Under the pieces are notes generated by a model. That model had not been told where the DNA came from. It ran no database searches and saw only the letters and a list, made by a program, of their open reading frames with translations. The position numbers were made by a program, and so were the translations under genes. Positions 1 through 10,567 of a DNA stretch of 64,000 nucleotides are shown in pieces. This DNA is from Diaporthe sp. PMI_573 (lineage: Eukaryota > Ascomycota > Sordariomycetes > Diaporthales > Diaporthaceae). Position 1 is the first letter of the stretch. The number at the start of each line of letters is the position of its first letter. The stretch covers positions 1,364,001 to 1,428,000 of the forward strand of contig JAJTUP010000005.1 in the NCBI GenBank assembly GCA_021399435.1, read 5' to 3'.

Positions 1-369
1 GGGGTCGACATCGCCTTCAATGTCAGCAACGTCTTCATCACGACCAACGTCCCACACAAGGACCAGGGCGCCGCGGGCGCGCTCATCTACAGCATCCTGT
101 TCCTGCCCATCAGTTTGTTTTTGGGCATCTCGGACGTCGTGGCCGCGAGCTACGAGCACAGGGGCACCATGGTGAGCTACAAGGCCGCGTTCTGGTTCAG
201 CGTGGGCTGTGCTGCGGCGTCGATGGTGCTCTTCTGTTTTGTCGATACCGGCAAGGCGGAGAGCCAGCTGAGGGTTGAGGAGAAGGAGGCGATTGCCGAG
301 AGCTCTGGGCAGGAGGACGAGGGCGTTATTGTAGTGGGCGTAAGAGATGATGCTGCCCGAGCCGTGTGA
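1..369 (+). CDS. MFS-type transporter, 3' end (partial)
   Basis: Reading frame 1 is open from the window edge to a TGA at 367-369, giving the last 122 residues of a membrane transporter. Visible are two hydrophobic segments (about residues 28-50 and 62-82 of the fragment) separated by a short polar loop, then a cytoplasmic acidic tail rich in Glu. The stretch around 'HKDQGAAGAL' followed by a hydrophobic helix is typical of the last pair of helices in fungal major facilitator drug/H+ antiporters. The substrate cannot be inferred. The gene starts outside the window and ends convergently to the next gene, with 158 bases between them. Another multi-pass transporter family is possible. Confidence 0.72.
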   Translation, partial: GVDIAFNVSNVFITTNVPHKDQGAAGALIYSILFLPISLFLGISDVVAASYEHRGTMVSYKAAFWFSVGCAAASMVLFCFVDTGKAESQLRVEEKEAIAESSGQEDEGVIVVGVRDDAARAV

Positions 370-527
370 ACTGCATTAGAGATAGATGTAATTATCATAC
401 TATAATAGCGCTGATGGTATCATTCAAAAAGCCACAACGCCACCTTTATCCAAGTTATTGTCCAAGAATATGCGTGTCCAAAACTTCCTTTACGCCTGGT
501 TCCCCATACGCATGCCCTCTATCCCTT

Positions 528-3326
528 CTACCGGTGAAACAAACTCCCTTCCCGGTGCCTCTGGTCCACGTCGCCCTTCAGGCCAAACCCACACCTCATC
601 TCGGTTGAATAGGCCCTCCTCCTGCGGAAGTATCCGGAGCTCGATCGCTCTTCAGGGACGGCACGCTCGCCGTAGCCCACGCTCTCCACGCCCATGAGGT
701 TGGGATCCGGTCCGATCTCCGGAGGCGGCGACGCAGGGCTTAGGCCCCCGACCTTGCTGTCATTCATGATGCCATAACCGAGCCTGAGCTTCTTGACATC
801 CTTGGGGACGTCCCCCCTGTCCTGGAGGGGCCCCATCCAGGCGACCTTCTCGAGCGCGGGGCCCCTCGTGGCGGCGACGAGGGACGAGAAGTGTGTGTTC
901 CTGGTGACGCCCCCGTTCTCGCGGATCGCCAGGCTGCCGACCGCCACGCAGATGAGCGTGAGCGCCACTGCGATGCTGTACACGATCCACAGGTCCCGCT
1001 TGTGGTAGGCGTACGCGTTGCCGGTGCGGGTCCGCGTGCAGTTGTAGTTGTAGTCTGACTCGTCGCCCGTACCGGTCCGCGCGCCGGATGATGTGGGGAT
1101 CCCACCTTTATAGAGGGTCCCTGACTGCTCGGAGGGCCGCGAGGCCCAGACGACCTCGACGAATTGTGGGTTGCTGAACATGGACAGGATGAGGTCCTCG
1201 TAGAGTCCCTGTACCATGGACATGAGTTCTGGGTAAGGGAAGTAGTTGTTGCGTGGGTCGAGTAATTTGGTCTGGATGGCTTCGGTATTCTGGATTGGGT
1301 TGATGAGCGTGTCCTCGACCTCGACCGTGCCGTTCACAAATTTCCGCAACATGTATCCGATGGAGTGGTACGCGGCGACCCGTCGATAGCGGGCCGTGTC
1401 CGTGGGATATATGTAGTTCTCCTCGGGTATTGCGGTAACATTGTCATCAGTTCCGTCGTTTGCCTCTATACTGGGAATAAAGGTGGTGTTGATGATGGGT
1501 GCGCCGAATTTGCGGCTGCTCATCCTGGCGGTCTGTGCCCCGTCGGTGTAGTTGAAGGTGGCGACGTAATCTGTCTCACGGTGTTCACAGGCGAATATCT
1601 TGGGCGTGAACGCATCTTCCCATTCCGGGTCGGATCGGTTGGGCTGTACCTCTCCTGGGGTGTTCAGGACAACATATCCGATCCAGATGACAGGTTCCGT
1701 TCTTAGAGCTCCGAAGTGTGGCGGTAACTCAGAATTGGGGATATTCGGAATCCCTGCCACCCCGACGTTCTTCAACTGGGTGGTTGAGTATTCGCCGCCA
1801 GTAGCATAGGCATAATAGCTGTATTGGCCTTGCGGGAGTAGGATGTCGGTGCCGAATGGGGGCTCAGCTTGGCCTGTCTCTTGGGTAAGGTTGACCGGCG
1901 TGGAGCCTACGCCGCTTGCTACCTCGGTGCAGTCGTAGCCGGGTGCAGTGAATTCGACATCGAAGGTGCAGTTCCATCCGGAGCTGCATACCTCGAAGGA
2001 TGCATTCTTTCGGGCGACGACTTCCTGCAGGAAGGCGCCTAGGGTCGCTGTCTGCTGGAAGTTCGGACTTGGCCCAGTATAGTAGTCGAACCAGTCATCA
2101 TCGGCCTGGTTCTGTCGCTTGGTAGTATTCCAGATTGACACAGGTATCTCGAACAGACCATCTATCCTTGTTGGCTTCCTCCAGTCGTTGAGGTCCTCAA
2201 AGGTGAAGTTCATGGTGCGTACCCCCGGACACGTCGTGTTGCTCACTATGGTTCGTGGTTCCACTAGCAGTGTGTTCGCGGTCAAGATGACCACCAGTGG
2301 TGTTGTCCATGCAAAGAAGACCAGAGCGAAGGCAGCCTTTGCGTCCCTGATAAACTCCCAGTTGAAAAGGGCGGTCAGGTCCTCGGCCGCTGCAAACATG
2401 GAGTCGAGAGCGGAGATGCTCATGAACCTCGAGCGAACGGTAACCCAGATGCGCTGCTTAAAGGCGGAGATAGCAGCAGCACTGAAGCCAGCCTTGGCTG
2501 CGAAGGCGAGGAAGGTTCCGTATCGCAGCATCTTGGTCTGTTCCTCGGCAGGCTCGCCATCGAGCTCGGCGTAGAAGATGTGGTGGCCGACGGCGCAGAG
2601 GACCCCAAAGATGAAGCATATGTACATGCCGAAAGAGTTCTGCCATCTTGGCCTGCATGATCGGGGCCGCAGGCTGCTGCCACGGCTTGGGGGCGGTTTG
2701 CCCTGGCCCGGGTACTTGAAAGTCGTCGACGGTCCGAAAGAGACAGAGCGGGATGAATGTCGGTTCCGGTGGGAGTCAAGGAGCAGGTCCGCCTGGGAGT
2801 CTCGCTGGGCTCCTGAATACTGACCGCTGTAGGGCTCGGGTGTGTATAGCTGCGGCGTCCCGGGAAAGGACTCGTCGCCATGAAAGGGCATGCGGGTTGT
2901 GGATGCATTCTGCTGGTGATAGAGCAGTGGCTCCGGTCCTTGTCGTTGTAGCGGTCCCGGACCCGGGCGGTCGGTCTCCCCCGCCTTGAGGGAGCTCAGG
3001 TCGACACCGCCGTCATCCATGGTCTTCATGGCCCGGCCTTCACTGGTGTTTATGGCAACATTCTCGGCTGGTTGCAGTGACAATCTGTCGAGGGGAGACA
3101 GCCACTTCTCGTTGCCGGAAGATGTTGTGGAGATGTTGGAGACGGAAATATCAGAAGCGGCGCTGAGTCGGCGGCCTGCGGAGGGTTTTGCAGTAGGCGT
3201 CGGGACGTCCAGGCTCTGGCCCGGCTCCTGGTCCTGGTCCTGGTTCTGATCCTGCTCCTGATCCTGCTGCTGGGTTGGCGCCTGGCTAGAGCCGGGGTTG
3301 GCCTCTGGGTCCGTCTGTATTGTCAT
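528..3326 (-). CDS. Large four-TM membrane protein of unknown function
   Basis: A single-exon frame of 932 residues starting at the ATG at 3326; the frame extends four codons further upstream but only to a TTG. The first ~225 residues are disordered, with a Gln/Asp-rich repeat near the N terminus and many Ser/Pro. Three hydrophobic helices follow (about residues 233-252, 268-290, 330-353). Then comes a large, probably extracellular region of about 420 residues with many N-x-S/T sites and several Cys, a fourth helix (about 779-801) and a 130-residue cytoplasmic tail. This layout matches a Sordariomycete family that I recall being labelled 'formylmethionine deformylase-like', a name not supported by any catalytic motif seen here. 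I infer a plasma membrane protein with a glycosylated ectodomain; the function is unknown. Confidence 0.82.
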   Translation of the reverse strand: MTIQTDPEANPGSSQAPTQQQDQEQDQNQDQDQEPGQSLDVPTPTAKPSAGRRLSAASDISVSNISTTSSGNEKWLSPLDRLSLQPAENVAINTSEGRAMKTMDDGGVDLSSLKAGETDRPGPGPLQRQGPEPLLYHQQNASTTRMPFHGDESFPGTPQLYTPEPYSGQYSGAQRDSQADLLLDSHRNRHSSRSVSFGPSTTFKYPGQGKPPPSRGSSLRPRSCRPRWQNSFGMYICFIFGVLCAVGHHIFYAELDGEPAEEQTKMLRYGTFLAFAAKAGFSAAAISAFKQRIWVTVRSRFMSISALDSMFAAAEDLTALFNWEFIRDAKAAFALVFFAWTTPLVVILTANTLLVEPRTIVSNTTCPGVRTMNFTFEDLNDWRKPTRIDGLFEIPVSIWNTTKRQNQADDDWFDYYTGPSPNFQQTATLGAFLQEVVARKNASFEVCSSGWNCTFDVEFTAPGYDCTEVASGVGSTPVNLTQETGQAEPPFGTDILLPQGQYSYYAYATGGEYSTTQLKNVGVAGIPNIPNSELPPHFGALRTEPVIWIGYVVLNTPGEVQPNRSDPEWEDAFTPKIFACEHRETDYVATFNYTDGAQTARMSSRKFGAPIINTTFIPSIEANDGTDDNVTAIPEENYIYPTDTARYRRVAAYHSIGYMLRKFVNGTVEVEDTLINPIQNTEAIQTKLLDPRNNYFPYPELMSMVQGLYEDLILSMFSNPQFVEVVWASRPSEQSGTLYKGGIPTSSGARTGTGDESDYNYNCTRTRTGNAYAYHKRDLWIVYSIAVALTLICVAVGSLAIRENGGVTRNTHFSSLVAATRGPALEKVAWMGPLQDRGDVPKDVKKLRLGYGIMNDSKVGGLSPASPPPEIGPDPNLMGVESVGYGERAVPEERSSSGYFRRRRAYSTEMRCGFGLKGDVDQRHREGSLFHR

Positions 3327-5249
3327 GCTGAGCTGCAATGCGCTGCCCTACGCTTTACTAGTGCTCTCTCTCCCTGCTCCAAAACCCCCTCTAATTCCCT
3401 GACGCTGGCTGGGCGAGAACTTAGCGTGTGAGTAAGCTTAAGAGCTCGGCGCACAGCTTTGCGGGCCTGGAGATCGCTGCAACCCTCCCTGGACAACAAG
3501 AGTCGGCTTGATTCGCCGCCCATGCGGCTCGTTTATCTGCGAATTGGCTGGGCTGAGAAGAGGAGTGGGCAGATAGGCAGTCGACGGTCTAGACGCGTGG
3601 TCAGAACCGTCAGCTCGAGTGAGAAGTTGTCAGTCACTTAGTCAGTCAGTGAGCCCAGGCAGTGAAGCCAGGGACAGGCCAGGATGATGGCTTGTGTTAA
3701 AAAAGAAAAAGGCACATGCCGATGGTTTTGTGCTCTTTTGGCATTTCATCATTTCCACCTAAGCTGCTTAGCTGAGTCGCTGATTGGGATCAGCCAGGAT
3801 CGTCAGTCGCGTTGGCAAATTCCGACCATGCTGTGAGACTGGTCGGATTCGAGATCAACGACAGGCGCCGTCCTGTCAGCCTGTTGACGCTGCCGCTGCC
3901 TACAACTCGAGAGGCGCCGCCTACACGACTCAAGAAAGTTTAATCCACATGGTCTGTCGACCCGCAGGGACATCCTCTTGGATCCGCTGTCTGTGGCTTT
4001 GCGGGCCTCTGCTGGCGGCCATGATGTGGCTTGCAGAATCCAAGACATTGCGCAGCCAAGACGGATCAAGAGAGACGGGAAGAAACACCATCTTTCGTGT
4101 TTATGTTTAATGACTTGCATACCTATGATGTAAAAGCAGAGGAGCCGTGTGCTGTTCGACCTTCCGTTCCACCGTACCGGAGTCCGGCACGCAGTCAAGC
4201 AGTGCACGCACATTCTGCCTGGACTCGGGGGTTATCCAGATACCCACTTTCTCGTGGCCATCTCAAGCCAGAGACCTGGTACCACATCAGCACATGGTGG
4301 TCCTTATTTCGTCCCGCCCGGCGGGGTTCATCTGGCCGCCAGTCATTTAACAGACCGGACACGAACAGCCAGGGGACAAGGGCACTGCTAAGCACTAGAA
4401 CATGTCCTTAATAAAGGTGCTTTCCTTATATTCCTGGTGTAATCGGCTAATTCAACAGACTTATGGGCATCTCACCCAAGTAGGGTCTCGGGATGTGGGC
4501 AAACATCCGGAAGACCGCCGTGATCCTCATGTGGCGGGCCGACATGCGGAGGCGGAGACATGTTGGAGGGAAGAGGACGTTGCGCAATGCAACGCCCGGC
4601 TAGGTCGAATATGGAGTACGATTTTGTAGTCTACATTGTGGGCTGTTCATCCAAGTTCGACTTGGAATTTGTGAATCTTGGTTGTGGGACATGTGCAGGG
4701 CGAGACGCTGTCAGTCGATCCTTACTCCACGCCTGAGCACCCAAACTGTCCAACTTGAGAGCAGACTGCATCGAGGAAGGATTCGAAAAACACTCAGAAC
4801 TTTCCCCCTAAATCAATAGCATGCATCATTCCTCAAACGTCAAATCCCAGGACATGAGGACGGGATGGACCGGTTCAGTTGTCCCATGACGGGGTTCGGC
4901 CGGCCCCACCGGGAACTCTGAAGCGGCTTTCCCCCGGTCACTACCATTACTATGGACTAGAGGCCGACACGATGGGGAGTCCTATGTGATTCCAGCTCGG
5001 TTTCCTCTATTGTCGTAACTCTGAAGACGTGGTTTCCGGGGATTTACCGACAGTCGTTCGGGTTTGCCTGCGGCATCGGCTCCTCGACGAGAGGCGGCCC
5101 GGTCCTGATTGGTATAAGAATGGAGGGGAATGCCGTTGGAGATATCTCGACACTTGGGGCAACATTCAAATGAAACCTCGCCCACCCTAGGACAACAGAG
5201 AATATCTCCGTACCCGATTTGATTCAGAGTATTCAAGCAGAACGCCAAC
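3327..5249. other. Intergenic region between divergent genes
   Basis: About 1.9 kb separating the divergently transcribed four-TM protein gene and the histidinol dehydrogenase-like gene, so it should hold both promoters. Short overlapping open frames occur on both strands at 3.8-4.4 kb (the longest 136 codons on the minus strand). They show no recognisable domain, signal peptide or splice structure, and I do not call them. Confidence 0.5.
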
Positions 5250-6658
5250 ATGGTCGCTCGTCGTCTCAAGTCTCCCCTTGTGGGAGCAACAGCTAGCTTT
5301 GCCGCCTCCCAGAAAGTCACTGAGATCGTCAAGTCTGTCATTGATGACATCCGAGCCAATGGTGACAAGGCCGTCCGGACATACTCCGAGAAATTTGACA
5401 AGTGGACTCCCGACTCCTTCAAGCTATCAGACAGTCAAGTACAGGATATTATATCCAAGGTGCCTGAGCAGACCATCAAGGACATCAAAGAGGCGCAAAA
5501 GAACGTCCGCACCTTTGCTCAGGCACAGAGGGACTCCATCAAAGACGTTGAGATCGAGATCCAACCGGGCGTCTTCCTGGGCCACAGGAACAACCCCATC
5601 AACACTGCAGGGGCTTATATCCCAGGCGGCCGCTATCCCCTTCTCGCCTCAGCACATATGACCATCACCACAGCCAAGGTCGCTGGCGTAAAACACGTGA
5701 TAGCATGCACGCCGCCTATAAACGGCCAGATCCCGCATGCGACGGTCGCAGCAGCGCACCTCGCCGGGGCGGACGAGATCTTCATCCTCGGAGGGACACA
5801 GGCAGTCGCAGCCATGGCGATCGGCACCGAGACAATCCGGAAGGTCGAGTTCCTCGCCGGGCCGGGCAACGCCTTCGTGGCGGAGGCGAAGCGCCAGCTG
5901 TTCGGCGAGATAGGCATCGACCTCCTGGCGGGGCCGACCGAGACCTTGATCGTGGCTGACGAGCACGCGGACCCTTTCACTGTGGCGACGGACCTGCTCT
6001 CGCAGGCCGAGCACGGGCCTGACACCCCCGCCGTGCTGATCACCACGAGCGAGGCCGTGGGTAGGGATTCCATCAGGCTCGTCGACGAGCAGCTCAAGAC
6101 GCTGTCCACGGCTGAGCTCGCGGCGACGTCGTGGCGGGACTACGGGGAGGTGGTCGTCGTGGATGACCTCGACGAGGCTTTTGCGCTCGCCGACGATTTC
6201 GCCAGCGAGCATGTCCAGATCCTCACCCAGAAGCCGAGGGAAGCTCTGGAGAAGATGACGAATTATGGTGCACTGTTCCTGGGTGAGAAGACTTGCGTGT
6301 CTTACGGTGATAAGGTGAGCAGATTTTGGCGGTTCTTCACTTGTTGATTTCTTCCTGAGCTAAGGATGCTGACAATTTTTCACAGTGTATCGGTACGAAC
6401 CATGTGCTGCCAACTCGGAAAGCCGGCAGGTATACTGGCGGGCTCTGGGTCGGCAAGTACTTAAAGACGCAGACTTACCAGGAGGTTGTCTCCGAGAAGG
6501 CGAGCGGCGAGCTTGGAAGACTGTGCGGACGGTGTGCCAGGGCGGAGAACTTCGAGGGCCATGCGAGGTCAGGCGACCTCAGAAGTCAATTATACCTCAA
6601 GGATCAGCACGATTGGATAGACCAAGCTCGAGCTGCGAAGCAGACTAATGGGCACTGA
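5250..6658 (+). CDS. Histidinol dehydrogenase-family enzyme (free-standing)
   Basis: Two exons, 5250-6314 and 6386-6658, with one 71-nt intron (GTGAGC...CACAG), give 445 residues, the usual length of this family. Known chemistry of the family is NAD-dependent, zinc-dependent four-electron oxidation of an amino alcohol to an acid. Motifs present: the 'GPGN' and 'AGPTE' segments, 'LLSQAEHG' carrying the zinc-binding Gln and His, 'SEHVQI' carrying the catalytic Glu-His pair, and in exon 2 'GTNHVLPT' and 'FEGHARSGDLR' with the C-terminal zinc His. The metal and base residues are therefore intact. In fungi the histidine-pathway enzyme is normally the C-terminal part of a trifunctional HIS4 protein, so this stand-alone gene is probably a paralogue with another substrate. 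The bacterial sulfopropanediol dehydrogenase HpsN belongs to the same family. The substrate is unknown. Confidence 0.9.
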
Positions 6659-6806
6659 AGCGTTGGTATCTGAAAATGCTATCAAGAGTGTGATGCTCAT
6701 CACGCACATTAACTACACACAATTTGAACAAAATTGGTCCAATCCGAAGAGAAGTATTTACAAAGAAATGCAGATGAGCCAGGTTGGGAACCACTCCATT
6801 GCCAAC

Positions 6807-7980
6807 TCACAGGTAGGCAGAGTCAACCCACTCAGCATAGTCACTACCCAAGACCGTAGCGATAGTCAGTGCACTGCTCAGCTTAGACGAGAAGCTAGCC
6901 CTCGTGCCCTTGGCCCCGGCACCGGTATTGCCATACTCGGCCAGGGAGACATCCTGCGTCCTGGTGTCGCTGGTGCTCCAGACCTCCCAGCCAGCAGAGT
7001 TGACGATGTTGCTCAGGTCGCACCGCTGGAACGCCACCCTGGCGTACTGGGCCCACGGCCGGCCCAGGTAGACGGTCCCGGCGGCCGGCGCTGGCGAGCC
7101 CGCCTCGATCGTGCTGTCTGTGATGACATAGTAGGATGTGTCGGAGGAAGACGGCCGGCCGCTGGCGGTGATTGCTCCGGCGCCGATGGAGACGATCTTG
7201 GAGTTGGTGATCCATGTCCGAGCATGCTGTCCGAAGATGAAGTCTACGGCGCCCTCGATATAGCTGTTGGCGTAGATCTGGTTGCCAGTCTGGGCGAGGA
7301 GCGTGTCTTGGTATCCGTACCTAATATGAATTTATCGGCATCAGCAAACCGTTGCGCTCTTCCTCATAGGATGACAGACCCCCGGGTGATACATGAAAGA
7401 GAAGAAGTTGTAGGCAAATCTATTGCATGTGGACTTACAGGCCGACACCGTAGTATCCTTGTTCAGTGTTGTAAGCAGAGAGCGCTATCGCTTGTCCACC
7501 ACTACCGGAAGGCTTGCCGTAGGTGTTTTTGATGTTGATGTTGTACACAGCCACGTTAGGCGACGTGTTGATCAGCGCCGCGGTGTGCTCATCGTCAGCG
7601 GCCCCGGTGGCAAGCGCCGATTTCCATTGCAGATTGACCACATTTCCTGAATAGTCGGAAGTGTCCTTGGTATATCCGTAGATGTTGAGCTTCCCACTCA
7701 GAACTGGGATGGTGACTTGCTCGGTATAATTCCCGGAATAGATGAAAATGCTGTGCTCATCCTTGGAAGACGTGGTGATGGAGCTGACTGCGTTTTGGAT
7801 CTGTGTTGGTTTGTTAGGCAGGGGGGTTCACAAGCCACAGAAGGTTGGGAAACGTACGGTGTTGTAATTGCAGCCGGATGAGCAGACTGTGATACTCCCG
7901 CTGGGAGGACTGGTTCTCGAAGCGGCAAGGACATTCACGACCAGTGCGGCCAGAACACCGAGGGATTTCGTCAAGGTCAT
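6807..7980 (-). CDS. Secreted pectin methylesterase (CE8)
   Basis: Three exons read from the minus strand, 7980-7858, 7800-7439 and 7320-6807, with introns of 57 and 118 nt, giving 332 residues. The enzyme removes methyl esters from homogalacturonan and so prepares pectin for polygalacturonase. The N terminus has a hydrophobic signal peptide (about residues 1-19). Catalytic signatures are present: 'YQDTL' (Asp167), 'DFIFG' (Asp188) and 'LGRPW' (Arg249, Trp251). The length matches single-domain fungal CE8 enzymes and there is no extra binding domain. It is convergent with the histidinol dehydrogenase-like gene (148 bases between stops). Function is well supported by family motifs; the preferred pectin type is not known. 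Confidence 0.95.
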
Positions 7981-9231
7981 ATTGACAACACAAAAGAGGA
8001 TGATTAACAGTCCAGACTAAGAATAGTGGTCTTCAAGTCCGTCGCAAATGTACAGATCTGTTAACTGCAAATGTCGATCGATGGCTTGGCATGGTGCTTA
8101 TATACATCAACGGGCAGGAAAGGGGTCTCAGGGGTTCTCAAAGAGGAAGCCAGCGGAACGTAGCCATCGTATCAATGGCGGAGAAATTACAAGGGCCTGT
8201 TTGCACAGTTCTCATAGACTCGCACATTAGCGGTCATTCACGAGGGCTGTAAACCTTGTGCCTCTTCTAGGGGGCTCGTCTTTTACCGGGCACATCTCCG
8301 TGGGTCTACATCCATGTGGGAAAAGCTTAGTCTCAACTTTAATGGAGGTTGACCGTTGCGGCCAGTGATCTCCGGTGCCCGGGCAGGGATGCACGGCTGA
8401 ACCCCCCAATATTTCCACCAAGGACATGTCTTGGCGTGGGAATGTCGGTGGATCTAGCGGCTCCGACTCGGAACCTGTCCCGCCTGTCTGGCACCACGAA
8501 CAGGGACTGCGTACCCAAACAGTTCGTCTCCATCATTCAATAGTCGCGTTTCTTACTGAACAGCCGTGGATAAGTTCGTCTTTGTCTCCTACACCGGTAA
8601 TCACAGGCGGCAGGTCCCGTCGAACGGAGGGCACCACATGGGCGCATCTCGCGAAATTCTTACTCGGTGCGGATATTGCTGGTGCCGCTGTTACCCTCGC
8701 TGTTCTCTTCGTCATTTTTCGTACGGTCTTGCGGGGCTCACATCACCCGGCATGGCCTCACGGCTACATTAGGGGGTAAGATCAGATTTTAGCCATTGGC
8801 TCGGTAAGACATGCCGGGCGTGAGGACTCTGAGAGCTCGAGTCTCAACGGTAGAAACGAGCGCCATGCGCCAGGAAAGCTAGATATTTCCTCCCCATATT
8901 CTCCCGATATTCGTGGCGGCAGACTCATAGCTTGATCAATCGCAACTGATTGCAAATTCCTATCATCGACGGTTATACATATCCCCACTTAGAGTGGAGA
9001 ATGTCAATCCGAGTTTGAATGAAACTCTAGCTGATGGAGGCGGAATCACATTGGCGATCCGGTTCCGACAACTAGTGCATGCGTCAAGATTGTCATACAA
9101 CTACATGTGGATTTCTCTAACAGGGGACTGTCATTACGGCAAGGACGGCTGGCACATACTGCAATGTTGCAAGAGATCGTGTATTGGCCTATGTTAGCGC
9201 TACTCAAGAACAAACGACCGCGTCTATCCTA
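7981..9231. other. Intergenic, upstream of pectin methylesterase
   Basis: About 1.25 kb holding the promoter of the pectin methylesterase gene and the 3' flank of the next minus-strand gene. The longest open frames (up to 134 codons, plus strand, 8.4-8.8 kb) overlap one another in several frames and show no domain. I see no RNA gene or repeat. Confidence 0.45.
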
Positions 9232-9816
9232 TTAGTCAACCTGCACACCACCTCTCACATTCCCACCGCCAGACCCACCATCCACATCAACGCCGGCCTC
9301 CCTTGCCGCCTTGATGTCGTCCCGCGCGGCCGCCTGCTCTGCCTATTTCCTTAGAGTCGCAAGCATGTCAGTCGCCGAGTCTACGGTGTCCATCACTACG
9401 CATGGGCGGCACACATACCTGTCGAGGTCACTCGCGTAGTCATCATATTTGACCTCTCCGTCACCGGGCGCCTTCTGGATTCCGCTCTTGCGCTGCACCG
9501 CATCGGCGACTTTACCCTCGCCGAACGTGGCCAGCTGCTCCGCGTCCACGTTCGGGTTTTGCGGCTGCTCGCCGCCGCCACTGCCTGTGTTCCTCGCCTC
9601 CGTGGCGTCGACTGGCCCGCTGCCGCCCTGGACACCCCTGCCCAAGGAGCTGAAGGTCCCTTCTTGTGAGCGCTCTGAGGGCACGCTGGCGTTTCCTTGG
9701 GTTGAAGAGTGGTTGTGGGCACGGTTTTCAGCTACTTTATTTCCAAGTGGTCCCCTTGTGATGGGGTTGCCCGGCTGGATGTAGGGCTCAATGTTTGATG
9801 GTTGTTGGTTGGCCAT
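9232..9816 (-). CDS. Small hydrophilic low-complexity protein
   Basis: Exon 1 runs from the ATG at 9816 to about 9415 and encodes about 134 residues rich in Gly, Gln, Asn and Ser, ending in an acidic 'YDDYASDLDR' stretch. A second exon, 9342-9232, reads as an Ala-rich amphipathic helix followed by a Gly-rich tail and a TAA stop. The acceptor (TAG at 9345-9343) forces a phase-0 donor. The best-placed candidates are GTGTGC at 9414 or a GTAGTG further in; the more canonical GTATGT at 9418 would put exon 2 out of frame. Without splicing, the frame stops at 9343. There is no signal peptide or membrane segment. I do not recognise a function; small fungal proteins of this composition are often stress-related, but that is only a guess. 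Confidence 0.6.
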
Positions 9817-10567
9817 CGTGGCTGAGAGTCTTGTTGATGACTAGTTATTGTCTTTGGATAATGCGTGACGAGGTGAAGTAAGAGGACTTAAAATCGGGTA
9901 CATGCAAATTGCCACCATGAAATTTTCAAATGTCTCTCAAAGAGCGTTTGTATTGACCTTTCCTGAGCAAACCAGTGACGTTGATCATCGACCAGTACCA
10001 GATCATTGATGACGTCGTGGCGCCCAGCGGGCCGCAAACGCAATAAACATTAGAACATGGGATCTGGGGTCTTTGCCGTGTTTGATATCTTTCGGGTCTA
10101 ATTTGTACAACCCCTTTGTCACACTCCCATCTCATTGACCTACGTGGAATGTGTCAACTGTTCAAGGCTAATGCCAATTGAGTCTGCACTCCGGCAGCTC
10201 CGAGCCATTAACTGAAACCCACGCAAACTGCCACTTACTGACATCAAGAACCATTAGTATGGGTAGGGCATCACGAAAGTCTTCTTCTGGGCCTTGGATT
10301 TGATTCATCTTATTTATGCGCCTTTGCTGTCTGCCGTGAGACCACGTATTCCTCTTGTACTATTCCTCAACCTGGCCTCTGTGCCATCCAATCATATGTT
10401 GTTGGTTTTAGATACCTACCCCGCCTGTCAGCTCCAAGGCGTGGCTATATCCGTCCTGGTCTCTTGCAAGAAATAGCCCAATTTGTTGTTCCAGACAACT
10501 ACTCGTTACATGGACGATATTCACTCGATTTAGACCCATCGGCCGCAGTGTTCTCTCGGTCCTCAAA
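9817..10567. other. Intergenic promoter region
   Basis: About 750 bases between the divergent low-complexity protein gene and the M61-like gene, presumably containing both promoters. Nothing else can be supported here; the open frames are short and overlap. Confidence 0.45.

Noticed and set aside
6648..7532. 294-codon plus-strand frame
   Set aside because: Antisense to two exons and an intron of the pectin methylesterase, which is fully supported by motifs.
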